Translations under genes and position numbers: made by a program
In this document: positions 11,878 through 22,652 of the stretch, piece after piece
How the letters are laid out: every line of letters begins with the position of its first letter
Position numbering within the stretch: the stretch's first letter is position 1
Notes under the pieces: generated by a model
Databases searched by the model: none
What the model was told of the DNA's origin: nothing
What the model saw: the letters and a program-made list of their open reading frames with translations, nothing else
DNA from: Dechloromonas sp.
GTDB taxonomy: Bacteria > Pseudomonadota > Gammaproteobacteria > Burkholderiales > Rhodocyclaceae
Reading direction: 5' to 3'
Length of the DNA: 64,000 nt
NCBI GenBank assembly: GCA_011391255.1
Contig: JAABQV010000003.1
Coordinates: 62,001-126,000, forward strand

Positions 11878-13134
11878 CTAAACCAGCAATAAACCGGTGG
11901 CCAGTCCGGCGCCGATGGCGAGCAGTCCGGGCAGGGCGTGGCGGGCGAGTTTTCCGCCGCCGATGGTGATCACCAGGCCGATTTTGAAAATCAGGTTGGC
12001 TATCAAGGCCAGCGTGACTGCAATCACCGCCTGATCACTTGAAATTTTTTCGAGGTTGAACATGCGCAAGGTGGACAATACGCTGGCGTCGGCATCGGTC
12101 AGGCCGGAGGCGATGGCGACAATGTAGAGGCCTTTGTTGCCGGCAATATCCTGCAACCAGGCCGAAGCGAGCAGGACGATGGCGTAAAGGAGGCCAAAGG
12201 AGATGGCAGTTCTCAGCTCGGTCGGGTTTTTCACTTCCGGCATCGGCAATTCGCCGGCCGCACTGAGAATCTTCCAGCCGTATAGCGACATCACCACGCC
12301 GGGCACAATGCCGCAAGCGAAAACAATCGCGATCTGGGTAATCAGCGCCGGGGCGACGACACTCGACACCAGCCCAAGGCGGATCATCACCATCACATTG
12401 GCGATCAGGATGACGATGGCGGCCATCCGTACCAGGTGGCCGAGTTCGCGGGCGTGCCGCGAGAACATCATGGTGGTTGCGGTCGACGACGCCAAGCCGC
12501 CAAAAATGCCGAGCAGCGCTGCACCGTGGCGGGAGCCGACGATACGCAAGGCAAGGTAGCCGGAGAGCGCGAGGCCGGAAATCAGCACCACCATCCACCA
12601 GATCTGACGAGGATTCAGCGCGTTGTAGGGGCCGTAATCCTGACTCGGTAAAATCGGCAAAATGACCAGCGAGAGCACCGCAAATTGCAGAATCGAGTTG
12701 ATGTCCTTGGGCGTCATCTTCTCGCTGATGTTGCGCAACTCGGCCTTGAAATAGAGCAAAACGGTTGTCGTAATCGCCAGCATGACCGCCAGCGTCGCGT
12801 AGCCAAACCAGACCGCGGCACCGAGGCCGTAGGTGATGATGATCGCAGCCTCCGAAGTGAAGCCGCGAAATTTTTCTTCCTGTTGCGCTGAAAAATTGGA
12901 GGCAACCATGGCGGCAGAGATGACCAGCAAGCCAACTACCAGCATCCACGGCCCACCGGCTTTTTCGCCGAGCAAGGCAAAGAGGCAGCCGAGCATCGCC
13001 ACCAAAGCAAAGGTGCGTAGGCCGGCAGCCGAGTCAGGGCGCCGTTCGCGCTCCATACCGACAAGCAGGCCAATGCCAAGTGCGGTGGCAAAAGCCTCCA
13101 GCGGCACAGCCAGTTCCGGGACGATGAAGTTCAT
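11878..13134 (-). CDS. MgtC/SapB-DUF4010 family membrane protein
   Basis: ALGIGLLVGMERERR and multiple TM segments; true start MNFIVPELAVP at 13134, within the longer 13638 ORF. Confidence 0.85.
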   Translation of the reverse strand: MNFIVPELAVPLEAFATALGIGLLVGMERERRPDSAAGLRTFALVAMLGCLFALLGEKAGGPWMLVVGLLVISAAMVASNFSAQQEEKFRGFTSEAAIIITYGLGAAVWFGYATLAVMLAITTTVLLYFKAELRNISEKMTPKDINSILQFAVLSLVILPILPSQDYGPYNALNPRQIWWMVVLISGLALSGYLALRIVGSRHGAALLGIFGGLASSTATTMMFSRHARELGHLVRMAAIVILIANVMVMIRLGLVSSVVAPALITQIAIVFACGIVPGVVMSLYGWKILSAAGELPMPEVKNPTELRTAISFGLLYAIVLLASAWLQDIAGNKGLYIVAIASGLTDADASVLSTLRMFNLEKISSDQAVIAVTLALIANLIFKIGLVITIGGGKLARHALPGLLAIGAGLATGLLLV

Positions 13135-13175
13135 CTCTCTCCTCGCTTTTGGACGATATTCAGTAAAATTAAGCC

Positions 13176-13862
13176 ATGCCACGATATTTCGCAATTGTTC
13201 CCGCTGCCGGCAGCGGTTCACGCTTCGCTGCCGGAAAGCCCAAACAGTACCTGAGTTTGAACGGCCGCCCGCTGATTTTCCATACGCTGGCGGCCTTGGT
13301 CGCCTGCCGCGAGATCGAGCGCGTCTGGGTGGTGCTCTCGCTGGACGACGTATTTTGGCCGCAGTATGACTGGAGTGAATTGGGGGCGAAGCTTGAAACC
13401 TTGCGTTGCGGTGGTGAAACGCGTGCCGAAAGCGTGACCAACGGACTGCGTGCTGCATCGATGGTGGCGGCGGATGATGACTGGATGCTGGTGCATGACG
13501 CCGCCCGGCCCTGCCTGTCTCAGGCCATGCTGGCAGCGCTGATTGGTGAATTGACCGATGACCCGGTCGGCGGCATCCTCGCCGTGCCGGTCGCTGACAC
13601 CCTGAAGCGTGCCGGCGAAGGCCAGCGGATTGCTGCAACCGAGCCGCGCGATGGTTTGTGGCAGGCGCAAACGCCGCAGATGTTCCGTTACGGTCTACTT
13701 ACGGAAGCGCTGGAAAAATGCCGCGCCGTGACTGACGAGGCCAGCGCCGTCGAAGCACTCGGTCATGCACCCAAACTGGTACGCAGTGAAACCAGCAATC
13801 TCAAAGTGACTTATCCGGCCGATCTGGCCATGGCGGGGCTGATCTTGCGGGGGCAGAAATGA
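13176..13862 (+). CDS. ispD: 2-C-methyl-D-erythritol 4-phosphate cytidylyltransferase
   Basis: [34 protein letters not shown] motifs; overlaps ispF. Confidence 0.96.
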   Translation: MPRYFAIVPAAGSGSRFAAGKPKQYLSLNGRPLIFHTLAALVACREIERVWVVLSLDDVFWPQYDWSELGAKLETLRCGGETRAESVTNGLRAASMVAADDDWMLVHDAARPCLSQAMLAALIGELTDDPVGGILAVPVADTLKRAGEGQRIAATEPRDGLWQAQTPQMFRYGLLTEALEKCRAVTDEASAVEALGHAPKLVRSETSNLKVTYPADLAMAGLILRGQK

Positions 13863-14344
13863 ATATTCGCGTCGGGCAGGGCTACGATGTGCATCGCCTG
13901 GTTGAGGGGCGCAAGTTGATTCTTGGCGGGGTGGAAATTCCTTATGAGCGTGGTTTGCTCGGCCATTCCGATGCGGATGCCTTGTTGCACGCGATTACCG
14001 ATGCCTTGCTCGGTGCCGCCGCCTTGGGCGACATTGGCCGTCATTTCCCCGATACCGATCCGCGTTATCAGGGTGCCGACAGCCGCCTTCTGCTGCGCGC
14101 CGCAGTCAGTCTGCTCAAGGAAAAGGGCTGGCGCCCGGTCAATGTCGATGCAACGATTATTGCCCAGCAACCCAAAATCGCCCCGCACGCCGTCGCGATG
14201 GTGGAAAATATTGCGGTCGACCTCGGTATTGCCCCGGATTTTGTGAATATCAAAGGTAAGACCAATGAAAAACTGGGTTACCTCGGTGAAGGCAATGCGA
14301 TTGAGGCGCAGGCGATTGTTCTAATCGAGCGCAACAGTATTTAG
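13859..14344 (+). CDS. ispF: 2-C-methyl-D-erythritol 2,4-cyclodiphosphate synthase
   Basis: [48 protein letters not shown] motifs. Confidence 0.97.
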   Translation: MNIRVGQGYDVHRLVEGRKLILGGVEIPYERGLLGHSDADALLHAITDALLGAAALGDIGRHFPDTDPRYQGADSRLLLRAAVSLLKEKGWRPVNVDATIIAQQPKIAPHAVAMVENIAVDLGIAPDFVNIKGKTNEKLGYLGEGNAIEAQAIVLIERNSI

Positions 14345-14428
14345 TAGCAGCTTACAACCCCGGCATAGTTCTGGTAGTCTGTTGCTTAACCGCTTCAGCA
14401 GCGGATTTCGAGAGAATCGCCGATTGCC

Positions 14429-14494
14429 ATGAGCAAGAAAATTTCCGTTCATCAGCTCGTGCTTGGCAACTATGTCAGCGATTTCTTACATTGA
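14429..14494 (+). pseudogene. 21-codon ORF matching the N-terminus of DUF3391/HD-GYP proteins (truncated relic or leader)
   Basis: ATG..TGA encodes MSKKISVHQLVLGNYVSDFLH*, similar to MxKKISxxQLxxGMYVxDL starts of HD-GYP proteins; no continuation. Confidence 0.5.
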
Positions 14495-14518
14495 TCGACT
14501 AGCCACCAAGGAGTGGGT

Positions 14519-17428
14519 TTGAGCGTCCAGGAAGACCTCGTCGTTCTTCGCGTATTGCTGATCGAAGCCGAGGCCAAAACGGCCGAGCGGCTGCTTGAGG
14601 CATTGCGTGATGGTGGCCATGTCGTCTACTCGCGGCAGGTTGCTACGCGCCCCGAGCTGGCTGCGGTTCTGCTGGAAGAGTCATGGGATGTCATTCTGCT
14701 CAGTTGCAGCCTCACCGGCCTGCCGGCGCTTGAGGCGATTGACTTGATCAACGAGCAGGGTTCCGCTGCGCCGATTATTCTGACCGTTGAGCGCGGCAGC
14801 AGTAACTTGCCGATTGAATTGATCGAGAGCGGCGCCCGGGATTTTGTTTTCAAAAGCAACCCGTCGCGCCTGCTTGCTGTTGTCGAGCGCGAATGCTTCC
14901 AATCGCAGCTAAATCGGGTGGACAGCTTGCTCGATACGCTGCCCGAGGGTGAAGCGCGTTTCCTGCAACTGGCGAGCAATATCCCGGAATGTTATTGGCT
15001 GGTGGATGCCGAGTCGCAGCGCATCACTTATGTCAGCAAAGGCTACGAGCAAATCTGGGGCCTTTATGTTGAAGCCTTGTATGCCGACAGCCATGACTGG
15101 CTGAAGTACGTCCATGCTGATGATCAGCCACGCATGGCGCAGCGTCTCGAACAATTCCGGATGGGCGGGCTGGATGAGCGCTTCCGCGTCTTGCGGCCGG
15201 ATGGCAAAGTGCGTTGGCTGCATGCGCGGAATTTCCCGGTACGTGACGAGACCGACAAAGTTGTCAGTATTGGCGGCGTTGCCAGCGACATTACTTCCTC
15301 CTCTATCGAGCAGCGGCAGTCGCCGTTTTTTGCCCATTTTGATGCGTTGACCGCACTACCCAATCAACTGATGTTCTACGATCAGGCGCGTCGCCTGCTC
15401 GCCCTCGGAAAACGCAAGCAGCAACCGCTTGGCGTGATGGTGATTGATATCGACCGCTTCCATGAAATCAATCTGACGCTCGGGCATGTCTGCGGTGATG
15501 AGTTGTTGCGGCAGGTCGCCGGGCGTTTATCAGGCTCGCTTCGTGAGTCCGATGTACTCGGGCGGCTGGGTGGTGATGTTTTCGGGATTCTCCTGCCCGA
15601 AGTGGCTGATCGTGAGCAGGCGGCAATTGTCGCCCGGCGCATCCTCGATACGCTGACACCGCCGGTGCGCGTTGAAGGCCAGGAGGTGTTTGCCACTGCC
15701 AGCATCGGTGCTGCCTTTCATCCACACGATGGCCAGGAAGTACATGATCTGGTTAGCTACGCAGAAATCGCCATGCGTCATGCCAAGCAGATGGGACGCA
15801 ACTGCTATCAATTTTATTCACCGGCGATGCAGGAGGGTGTCCGGGAGCGCCTGTTTCTGGAGACCGATTTGCGCAACGCGGTGATCCGCGAAGAATTCGT
15901 TCTCCATTACCAGCCCAAGGTCAGCTGCGCCAGCGGTCGCATTGTTGGCACCGAGGCGCTGATTCGCTGGAATCATCCGCGACGCGGGCTGGTGCCGCCC
16001 GATCAATTCATTCCACTGCTTGAAGAAACCGGTCTGATTGTTAGTGTTGGCCGCTGGGTGCTCGAAACTGCCGCCCGGCAGGCGCTTACCTGGCAAAAGG
16101 CGGGGCTCGACTTGCCCAGTGTTTCGGTCAATCTCTCTGCCCGTCAATTGCAGTCCGACACGCTCATCGCTGATGTCGCCAATACCCTGGCGCGCAGTGG
16201 TTTGCCGGCTGCTTGTCTGGATCTGGAAATTACCGAAAGCATGCTGATGCAAAATGCCGATCAGGCGATCCAGATCCTCGGCGGGCTCAAGAAAATGGGC
16301 GTCACCATTTCACTGGACGACTTCGGCACCGGCTACTCCAGCCTGGCTTATCTCAAGCGCTTTCCGCTTGATGCGGTCAAGGTTGATCGCTCTTTCGTGC
16401 GCGATATTGTCGCCGACTCTGATGATGCCTCAATCACTCGCGCAGTGATCACCATGGCCCATCACCTCAAGCTTAAGGTGGTCGCTGAAGGCGTCGAGAC
16501 TGCCGAGCAGTTGGCGATGCTCATCTCGCACCAATGTGATGTGATTCAGGGGTATTTCTTCGCGCGTCCGTTACCGGCAGATCAGATGGAAAAGCTGTTG
16601 CTTGGTGACGAGCATTTGCCGACCCATCTGCTGCGCTCCGGCACGCGCAAGCCGATGGCCTTGTTTGTTGCGGTCGACGGCGTCAATGAGGTGATTTCCA
16701 TGCTCGAACGCGACGGCCATCGCGTTTGTATTGCCAATGACGCTGAGGCGGCTCTGCAATGGTTCTCCGGAAATCTTGCGGATGTGATGATTTGCGGCGC
16801 ATCACGCAAAAATTTCGATGCGCTGGCGTTGTTGCAACAGGTAGCCGTATTGCAGCCGCATTGCGAACGCATATTGCTTGCTGACGACAAGCAGTGGCGT
16901 CACAAAAAAGTGGCTGAAATGGCAGGTGCCGGGCTGGTACAACGGGTAATGCACGCGCCAGTCGATGCCACAGCCTTTCGTCAGACGGTCGAGGAGGCTT
17001 TGCAACGGCGGCATATTTCTGACGAATACAGCCGCCTTTCGCACGAGGTTGAAGTTGCCGAACGTGCGCTACTCAGAACCGAGCAGGAACGCCGCCGTCT
17101 GGAGGTTGAAAACACTGAGTTGCAGGCGCTTGAAAGCCGCGGCTTCGCCATTTTGCAGGATGTGGTTGCCGCTTTACCGGTACCGATTATCGGCTTCGAT
17201 GAACAAAGCATGGTCGCCATGATTAATGACGCTGCCGCCGATGTGTTCGGCGCTCGAGGATTGGCTATAGGTTCGGTACTTACAGTTGTTTTTCCGGAGT
17301 TGTCCGGGGTGGGTGCCGATGAAATTGTGCTGGTCAGTGAAGGGCGGTATCGTTGCCTGTGGCGGCAGGCGAGTTTGGGCGGGGACTTACAAAGGCAATT
17401 GCTGATTTTGCAAAAGGAAATCGCATGA
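14519..17428 (+). CDS. Multidomain response regulator: REC-PAS-GGDEF(degenerate)-EAL-REC-like-PAS
   Basis: TTG start at 14519 after AAGGAG (GTG 14513 alternative); GGDVF in place of GGDEF; EALIRW, LDDFGTGYSSLAYLK, AEGVET of EAL. Confidence 0.88.
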   Translation: MSVQEDLVVLRVLLIEAEAKTAERLLEALRDGGHVVYSRQVATRPELAAVLLEESWDVILLSCSLTGLPALEAIDLINEQGSAAPIILTVERGSSNLPIELIESGARDFVFKSNPSRLLAVVERECFQSQLNRVDSLLDTLPEGEARFLQLASNIPECYWLVDAESQRITYVSKGYEQIWGLYVEALYADSHDWLKYVHADDQPRMAQRLEQFRMGGLDERFRVLRPDGKVRWLHARNFPVRDETDKVVSIGGVASDITSSSIEQRQSPFFAHFDALTALPNQLMFYDQARRLLALGKRKQQPLGVMVIDIDRFHEINLTLGHVCGDELLRQVAGRLSGSLRESDVLGRLGGDVFGILLPEVADREQAAIVARRILDTLTPPVRVEGQEVFATASIGAAFHPHDGQEVHDLVSYAEIAMRHAKQMGRNCYQFYSPAMQEGVRERLFLETDLRNAVIREEFVLHYQPKVSCASGRIVGTEALIRWNHPRRGLVPPDQFIPLLEETGLIVSVGRWVLETAARQALTWQKAGLDLPSVSVNLSARQLQSDTLIADVANTLARSGLPAACLDLEITESMLMQNADQAIQILGGLKKMGVTISLDDFGTGYSSLAYLKRFPLDAVKVDRSFVRDIVADSDDASITRAVITMAHHLKLKVVAEGVETAEQLAMLISHQCDVIQGYFFARPLPADQMEKLLLGDEHLPTHLLRSGTRKPMALFVAVDGVNEVISMLERDGHRVCIANDAEAALQWFSGNLADVMICGASRKNFDALALLQQVAVLQPHCERILLADDKQWRHKKVAEMAGAGLVQRVMHAPVDATAFRQTVEEALQRRHISDEYSRLSHEVEVAERALLRTEQERRRLEVENTELQALESRGFAILQDVVAALPVPIIGFDEQSMVAMINDAAADVFGARGLAIGSVLTVVFPELSGVGADEIVLVSEGRYRCLWRQASLGGDLQRQLLILQKEIA

Positions 17429-17607
17429 CAAACCAGGAATCACCATCCCCTGAGGATCTGGTGGCAGAAATCAAGGTTTCCGACGAGGTTCGGCTTACCG
17501 CGATCAAAACTCAACTCGACCAGCTTTTCCGCCAGGCAGGCAACGGGGCGGAGACGCGCGCGCTGTACCGGACGCTGCTGGATTTTCGGATGGATAAGCA
17601 CAAATGA
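17425..17607 (+). CDS. Small conserved-looking hypothetical protein (60 aa)
   Basis: ATGA overlap with upstream gene, GACAAATGACA overlap with downstream HDOD gene; MTNQESPSPEDLVAEIKVSDEVRLTAIKTQLDQLFRQ. Confidence 0.65.
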   Translation: MTNQESPSPEDLVAEIKVSDEVRLTAIKTQLDQLFRQAGNGAETRALYRTLLDFRMDKHK

Positions 17608-18446
17608 CATTACTCAGCCGTGATCAATTGATAGATCGTCTCAAACAATTGCCACCATTGCCACCGGTAGTGACTGAGCTAATTGCTACCTTTGGTGACG
17701 ATGATGTCGATGTGGCCTATATATCGCGGCAAATTTCCCTCGATCAGGGCTTGACTGCAAGGGTGTTGCGGGTCGCCAACTCACCGTTTTACGGCCTCCA
17801 GAAAAAAGTCGGGACAATCAACGATGCGCTGGTGGTTCTTGGTTTTCGTGCCGTGCGCAGCATGGTGTTGACGCTCGGGGTTAATGGCGCTTTTCATGTC
17901 GATCAATGCCCCGGTTTTGATACGCAGGCCTATCTGCGGCATGGCATCGGCGCGGCACTGGCCGCGCGTTCGCTGGCACCACTTGCCAAAAGCAATGCTG
18001 ACCTGGCTTTCACAGCCGCGCTTCTGCACGACATCGGACAACTCGTACTGGCCTCGAACTTCTCAGAACATTATTCACTTGTGCTTGAATACCGCACAAA
18101 ACACGATTGCACATTGGTCGTCGCCGAGCGTGACATTCTCGGACTGGATCATGCTGAGGTCGGCGGTCTATTGGCTGAAACCTGGCGCTTTCCGGAAAGC
18201 CTGCGTCAGGCAATCGCCATGCACCATGCGCCGGCTGGCGAACTGGCTGAATCCTTGGCGAATATCGTGCATATCGCCGATATTTTTTCCCATGCGCTTG
18301 GGCTTTCCGGCGCGTCTGACGAGATGTTGATGGCGATTGATCGTACCGCCTGGGAGCGACTCGGGCTCGACGGCAAAAAATGCGCGTGCGTACTGGCTGA
18401 GGTTGAAGCCGACTTCGAAGAAAGCTGGCAGATTTTCAGGGGTTAG
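17604..18446 (+). CDS. HDOD domain protein
   Basis: LPPLPPVVTELIATF, RVANSPFYGL, LLHDIGQLVLA. Confidence 0.9.
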   Translation: MTLLSRDQLIDRLKQLPPLPPVVTELIATFGDDDVDVAYISRQISLDQGLTARVLRVANSPFYGLQKKVGTINDALVVLGFRAVRSMVLTLGVNGAFHVDQCPGFDTQAYLRHGIGAALAARSLAPLAKSNADLAFTAALLHDIGQLVLASNFSEHYSLVLEYRTKHDCTLVVAERDILGLDHAEVGGLLAETWRFPESLRQAIAMHHAPAGELAESLANIVHIADIFSHALGLSGASDEMLMAIDRTAWERLGLDGKKCACVLAEVEADFEESWQIFRG

Positions 18447-21201
18447 ACGCAGTACCTGCTGCCTGACGGGGTTTGGTCAGCCATTTCAGAAGTGTTTCGT
18501 AGAGTTTTTCCGGTACCACCGGCTTGCCGATGTGGTCGTTCATGCCGGCCTCAAGGCAGGCCTGACGGCTTTCGTCATAGACATTGGCAGTCATCGCCAG
18601 AATCGGTGTCTCGGCGTAGCCGGGCAGGGTGCGGATCGCCTTGGTCGCGTCGAGGCCATTGATCCGTGGCATCTGGATGTCCATCAGGATCAGGGCATAG
18701 TTTTGGCGCATCGCCAGGTCGATGGCGATTTCTCCATCGTCCGCTAGATCAACGATCAGTCCGGAATCCTCCAGCTGTATTTTGGCGATCTCTTGATTAA
18801 GTGGCTCGTCTTCGGCCAGCAGGATGCGCACTCCTGCGAACTTTGCCCGCAGTTCGTCGATGCTGCTTGTTGCCGGCAACGCGGCGAGGTCCGGCTTCTC
18901 AGCGATAACTTCAGGTAGCCTGACGGTGAACCAGAAGGTGCTTCCCTGTCCAGGCATGCTATCGACACCGACTTCACCGTGCATGATGCCGGCCAACCTT
19001 TTGCTGATCGCCAGTCCAAGGCCGCTGCCGCCATACTTTCGCGTCATTGATCCATCGGCCTGCTCAAAGGCAGTAAATAAGCGTTGCTGATCTTCCGGCG
19101 AAATGCCGATCCCGGTATCCGTCACGGCAAAGCGTAGCAGTACTTCGCCGGCCTTTTTTTCGAGTAAGCGGGTGCTCAGCACGATACTCCCCTGATCAGT
19201 GAACTTGATCGAATTTCCGGCGAAATTGAGCAGAATTTGCTTAATGCGCAGCGCGTCGCCCCTAACGGTTATCGCAGCAATATCCGGTGCCATGTCCGCC
19301 GACAGGGTTAAGCCTTTTTCGTGGGCTTTGACGCTGAGCATGCCGGTAACGCTCTTGAAGAGTTCGCCGAGCTTGAAGTTCTCTTCACTTAAAATCATCC
19401 GATCTGCTTCGATTTTTGAAATGTCGAGAATATTGTTGATCACTGCCAGCAAATGCTGCGACGACTGCTCAATCTTGCCCAGGAAATCCCGGATTGCCGG
19501 TTCGCCAGAGCGGCGCAGCCCCAGCGCCGTCATGCCAATAATGCCATTCATTGGTGTGCGCAATTCGTGACTCATGTTGGCGAGAAAGGTGCTCTTGGCA
19601 CGACTGGCAGCTTCCGCTGCTTCCTTGGCTACGAGCAGATCGGCGGTGCGCTCCTCAACAAGCGCCTCAAGATGAAGCCGGTATTGTTCCAGTTCTCTTT
19701 CAGCTTTTTTGCTGGCGCGCAGATCAATGTCGAGACAAAACATTTCCGGGCCGTTGGTGCCGGGTTGCAGGACGTGGCTTGAAAAGACATCAACCGCCGA
19801 GCCGTCTTTATGCCTGAGTCTCAGTTCTCCTGGCGGAATCGCAACACCGCCATTTATCCAGTGTTTAGTGGCCTCGATCACCCCGTTGCACATGGATTCG
19901 GGAATGATCAAGTCCTCAAGTTTGCGACCCAGTGCTTCTTCCTTGCTGTAGCCGTACAAATCATGACTTGCCTGGTTCCAGAAAATGACTTCGCGCTTTG
20001 CGTTGTAACCTTGCACTGCCACGTTGGGCGTGTTTTCGAACAGAGTTCGGAAGCGCTTCTCGCTTTCGAGGAGCGCGTTTTCTCGCTTCAACTCGTCAGT
20101 GATGTCCATGCTTAGACCAACCAGCGCTACCGGCGAGTTGTTTTCATCGCGCTTGACAGCTTTGATGACGCGCAAGTCGTGCAGTTGGCCGTCTGCAAAA
20201 GGCAGGCTTTGTTTATTGACACTGATGCCGTCGCTGGCCAGTGCCTTGGCATCCGAAGCCAGGCATTGCGGACGGAACTCTTCGGGAATCAGCTGTTTGT
20301 AATGGGGGACGGCGAGAAACTCGGCCTCGCTGATACCGGTTGCCTGACAGAATTCTTTGTTGACGAATTTCATTCGACCATGCCCGTTCTGCAGCCAGAT
20401 GCCGATCGGCGCATAGTCAAGAATCAACTGCAGCATATCGTGCTGTTGCTGGAGCGACTGTTCGATCCGGATTTTTTCAGAGATGTCGCGGGCAATGCCG
20501 TAAAGCCCAATGACTTGGCCCTGATCATTTTTGATCGGGTATTTACGATTATCAACCCAACCAATGTTGCTATCCCGGTCGATGTAATCCTGAATTTCGT
20601 GAACGGCTTCGACACCGGCGAAAATCTGTTTCTCCAGCCGGTAGTAGATATCGGCAAAATGTTCCGGAAAAACATCGTAGTCGGTCTTGCCAAGAAGATC
20701 AGTCCAGTGCTCGGCAGGCGGGCAGAGTTTGACCAAGGTCTGGCTGGCGGCGGTAAAAACGTGATTGCGATCCTTGAAAAAGATGAAGTCGTCGGTGTTC
20801 TCCATCATTGCTTTGAGATTGATCAGCGACCGGGCATCGTCGAGCGTGCGCCCCAAGCTCTTGGCATCTTCAATTTTGAGGTTAAGGAGCAGACTGTTGC
20901 GGTCAACCGCAAAAATCTTATTAAAAGTTGCCTTGCAACAGCGAATGCGACCGTTGGCCTGTCGCAGGCGCAGGTTGCATACCCGGGCAGCTGATGTTTC
21001 AGCATGAGAAAAAAGAAGTTCGGTGATGTCGTCGTCTTCGGCATGAATCAGGTTGGCGAAATGGATCGCATTGCCAATCAGCTCAGCAGCAGGGTAGCCA
21101 AGCAGATCAAAACAATTGCCGTCAGCCCGAAGCAGGGAAACCTGATCGGTGATACTGAAGTGAAATTCAGCGGTAAGCGGCGACTGTCCCGGAGTAGTCA
21201 T
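18436..21201 (-). CDS. Multi-PAS hybrid sensor histidine kinase with C-terminal receiver
   Basis: PAS repeats, [50 protein letters not shown]. Confidence 0.92.
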   Translation of the reverse strand: MTTPGQSPLTAEFHFSITDQVSLLRADGNCFDLLGYPAAELIGNAIHFANLIHAEDDDITELLFSHAETSAARVCNLRLRQANGRIRCCKATFNKIFAVDRNSLLLNLKIEDAKSLGRTLDDARSLINLKAMMENTDDFIFFKDRNHVFTAASQTLVKLCPPAEHWTDLLGKTDYDVFPEHFADIYYRLEKQIFAGVEAVHEIQDYIDRDSNIGWVDNRKYPIKNDQGQVIGLYGIARDISEKIRIEQSLQQQHDMLQLILDYAPIGIWLQNGHGRMKFVNKEFCQATGISEAEFLAVPHYKQLIPEEFRPQCLASDAKALASDGISVNKQSLPFADGQLHDLRVIKAVKRDENNSPVALVGLSMDITDELKRENALLESEKRFRTLFENTPNVAVQGYNAKREVIFWNQASHDLYGYSKEEALGRKLEDLIIPESMCNGVIEATKHWINGGVAIPPGELRLRHKDGSAVDVFSSHVLQPGTNGPEMFCLDIDLRASKKAERELEQYRLHLEALVEERTADLLVAKEAAEAASRAKSTFLANMSHELRTPMNGIIGMTALGLRRSGEPAIRDFLGKIEQSSQHLLAVINNILDISKIEADRMILSEENFKLGELFKSVTGMLSVKAHEKGLTLSADMAPDIAAITVRGDALRIKQILLNFAGNSIKFTDQGSIVLSTRLLEKKAGEVLLRFAVTDTGIGISPEDQQRLFTAFEQADGSMTRKYGGSGLGLAISKRLAGIMHGEVGVDSMPGQGSTFWFTVRLPEVIAEKPDLAALPATSSIDELRAKFAGVRILLAEDEPLNQEIAKIQLEDSGLIVDLADDGEIAIDLAMRQNYALILMDIQMPRINGLDATKAIRTLPGYAETPILAMTANVYDESRQACLEAGMNDHIGKPVVPEKLYETLLKWLTKPRQAAGTASNP

Positions 21202-21338
21202 TGCTTTTCTCTTTGCGCTTAAGCTTTAGTAATTGCCGAAGGGATGGATTGGTTTTCCGGCGCACGTTTTCCCCCGTGCGATGAAGAAATCATACGCCAT
21301 AAATGCGGGCTGGAAGGCCCTTATTCCGTTTGAATGAA

Positions 21339-22652
21339 CTATATTTTTTGGCTGACTGGAAAACTGAGGCGGGCGATCAAACCGCAGGGATTATTGGGCA
21401 ATAAAGCCAGTTTTCCGCAATGACCGCGCGCGACCCGTTCGACAATCGCTAACCCGAGGCCGGTGCCGCTGGCGTTGGTGCGCGCGCTTTCCAGTCGGGT
21501 GAAGGGGCGCTTGAGGCGTTCTGCCTCGCTTTCCGGGATACCGGGCCCGTTATCTCTAACCTCGATAACGATAACGCCGGCGCCGTGATACGCGCGCAGG
21601 GTGACTGCGCTTGCACCGTATTTCCAGGCGTTGTCGATCAGATTGGTGAGCGCGCGGTTCAAGGCCTTGGGGCGCAATGCCACATCGGGCAGGTGATCGG
21701 CGATCTCTGTCGTTAGCGGCTGACCTAAATAAAGATGGCGCTCGGCCAGAGTATTGAGCAAGACGGGGAGGTCGGTGAGGACGAGCGTTTCGCCCTGATC
21801 GGCGCGGGCATAGTCCATGAATTGCGAAATGATTGCTTCCATTTGCTCGATATCAGCGACCACGGCGTTTCGTGCGCCTTCGTCACTTACGCTCAGTTCA
21901 GCTTCCAGCCGCAAACGGGTAAGCGGCGTCCGCAGGTCATGCGAGATGCCGGCCAGTACTTCCGAGCGGTCACGCTCATGGGCTTGCAAATCAGCCGCCA
22001 TGCGGTTGAAGGCGCTGGCCAGGCTGCGCAATTCATCGGCACCGGTTTCCGGCAAGGGCTCAGGTATTTGCCCGCGCCCGACGCTTGCGGCAGATTGCGC
22101 GAGCGCCTTGAGCGGTCGACTGATCCGCGTGGCGATCAGGCCGGCAACCGCCAGCGCCGCTGCGAGCGCGAGCAAGCCCCAGGTCAGCCATTGGTTGGCG
22201 ATGCCGCGTTGAGCGCGCTCACGGGGCAGGATCAGCCAATATTCGTCTTCGTCCAGCTCACTAAAGCGAAAACTCACCCAAAAGCCCGCTACGTCATCGA
22301 CGCTGGCGGCGATTCTGGTCTGCGGGCCAAGACTGTTGGTTAACTCACGGCGGATCAGGTTCGTGAAGCGCGATTCGGGCATCGGCACGATGCGGTCTTC
22401 ATCCTCGACGGGAAGCAGGCCGATCCCTTCACGGCTCGACAACTCGTTAAGCAGTGCGATCCGTTTCTCGGGCGCTGCCGCAAAAAGGGCGGCGCGAATC
22501 AGGTTGACCGCAGACGTTGCCAATTGCGCAGTTTCGCGCGCCCGGGGTTCAGCGTCGATGTAACGAAACAGGCTGAGCCAGGCGGTCGTCGTCAGCAGTA
22601 CCAGCGCGGCGAGGAGCAGAAACGTCCGTGCCAGCAGCGTGCGCGGCATCAT
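21339..22652 (-). CDS. EnvZ-like sensor histidine kinase
   Basis: TM-HAMP-HisKA (GISHDLRTPLTRLRLEAELS) - HATPase (GTGLGLAIVERVARGHCG); overlaps ompR-like gene. Confidence 0.88.
   Translation of the reverse strand: MMPRTLLARTFLLLAALVLLTTTAWLSLFRYIDAEPRARETAQLATSAVNLIRAALFAAAPEKRIALLNELSSREGIGLLPVEDEDRIVPMPESRFTNLIRRELTNSLGPQTRIAASVDDVAGFWVSFRFSELDEDEYWLILPRERAQRGIANQWLTWGLLALAAALAVAGLIATRISRPLKALAQSAASVGRGQIPEPLPETGADELRSLASAFNRMAADLQAHERDRSEVLAGISHDLRTPLTRLRLEAELSVSDEGARNAVVADIEQMEAIISQFMDYARADQGETLVLTDLPVLLNTLAERHLYLGQPLTTEIADHLPDVALRPKALNRALTNLIDNAWKYGASAVTLRAYHGAGVIVIEVRDNGPGIPESEAERLKRPFTRLESARTNASGTGLGLAIVERVARGHCGKLALLPNNPCGLIARLSFPVSQKI

Noticed and set aside
13135-13638. N-terminal extension of the DUF4010 ORF up to 13638
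   Set aside because: Overlaps ispD and lacks membrane-protein character; the natural start is MNFIVPEL at 13134.
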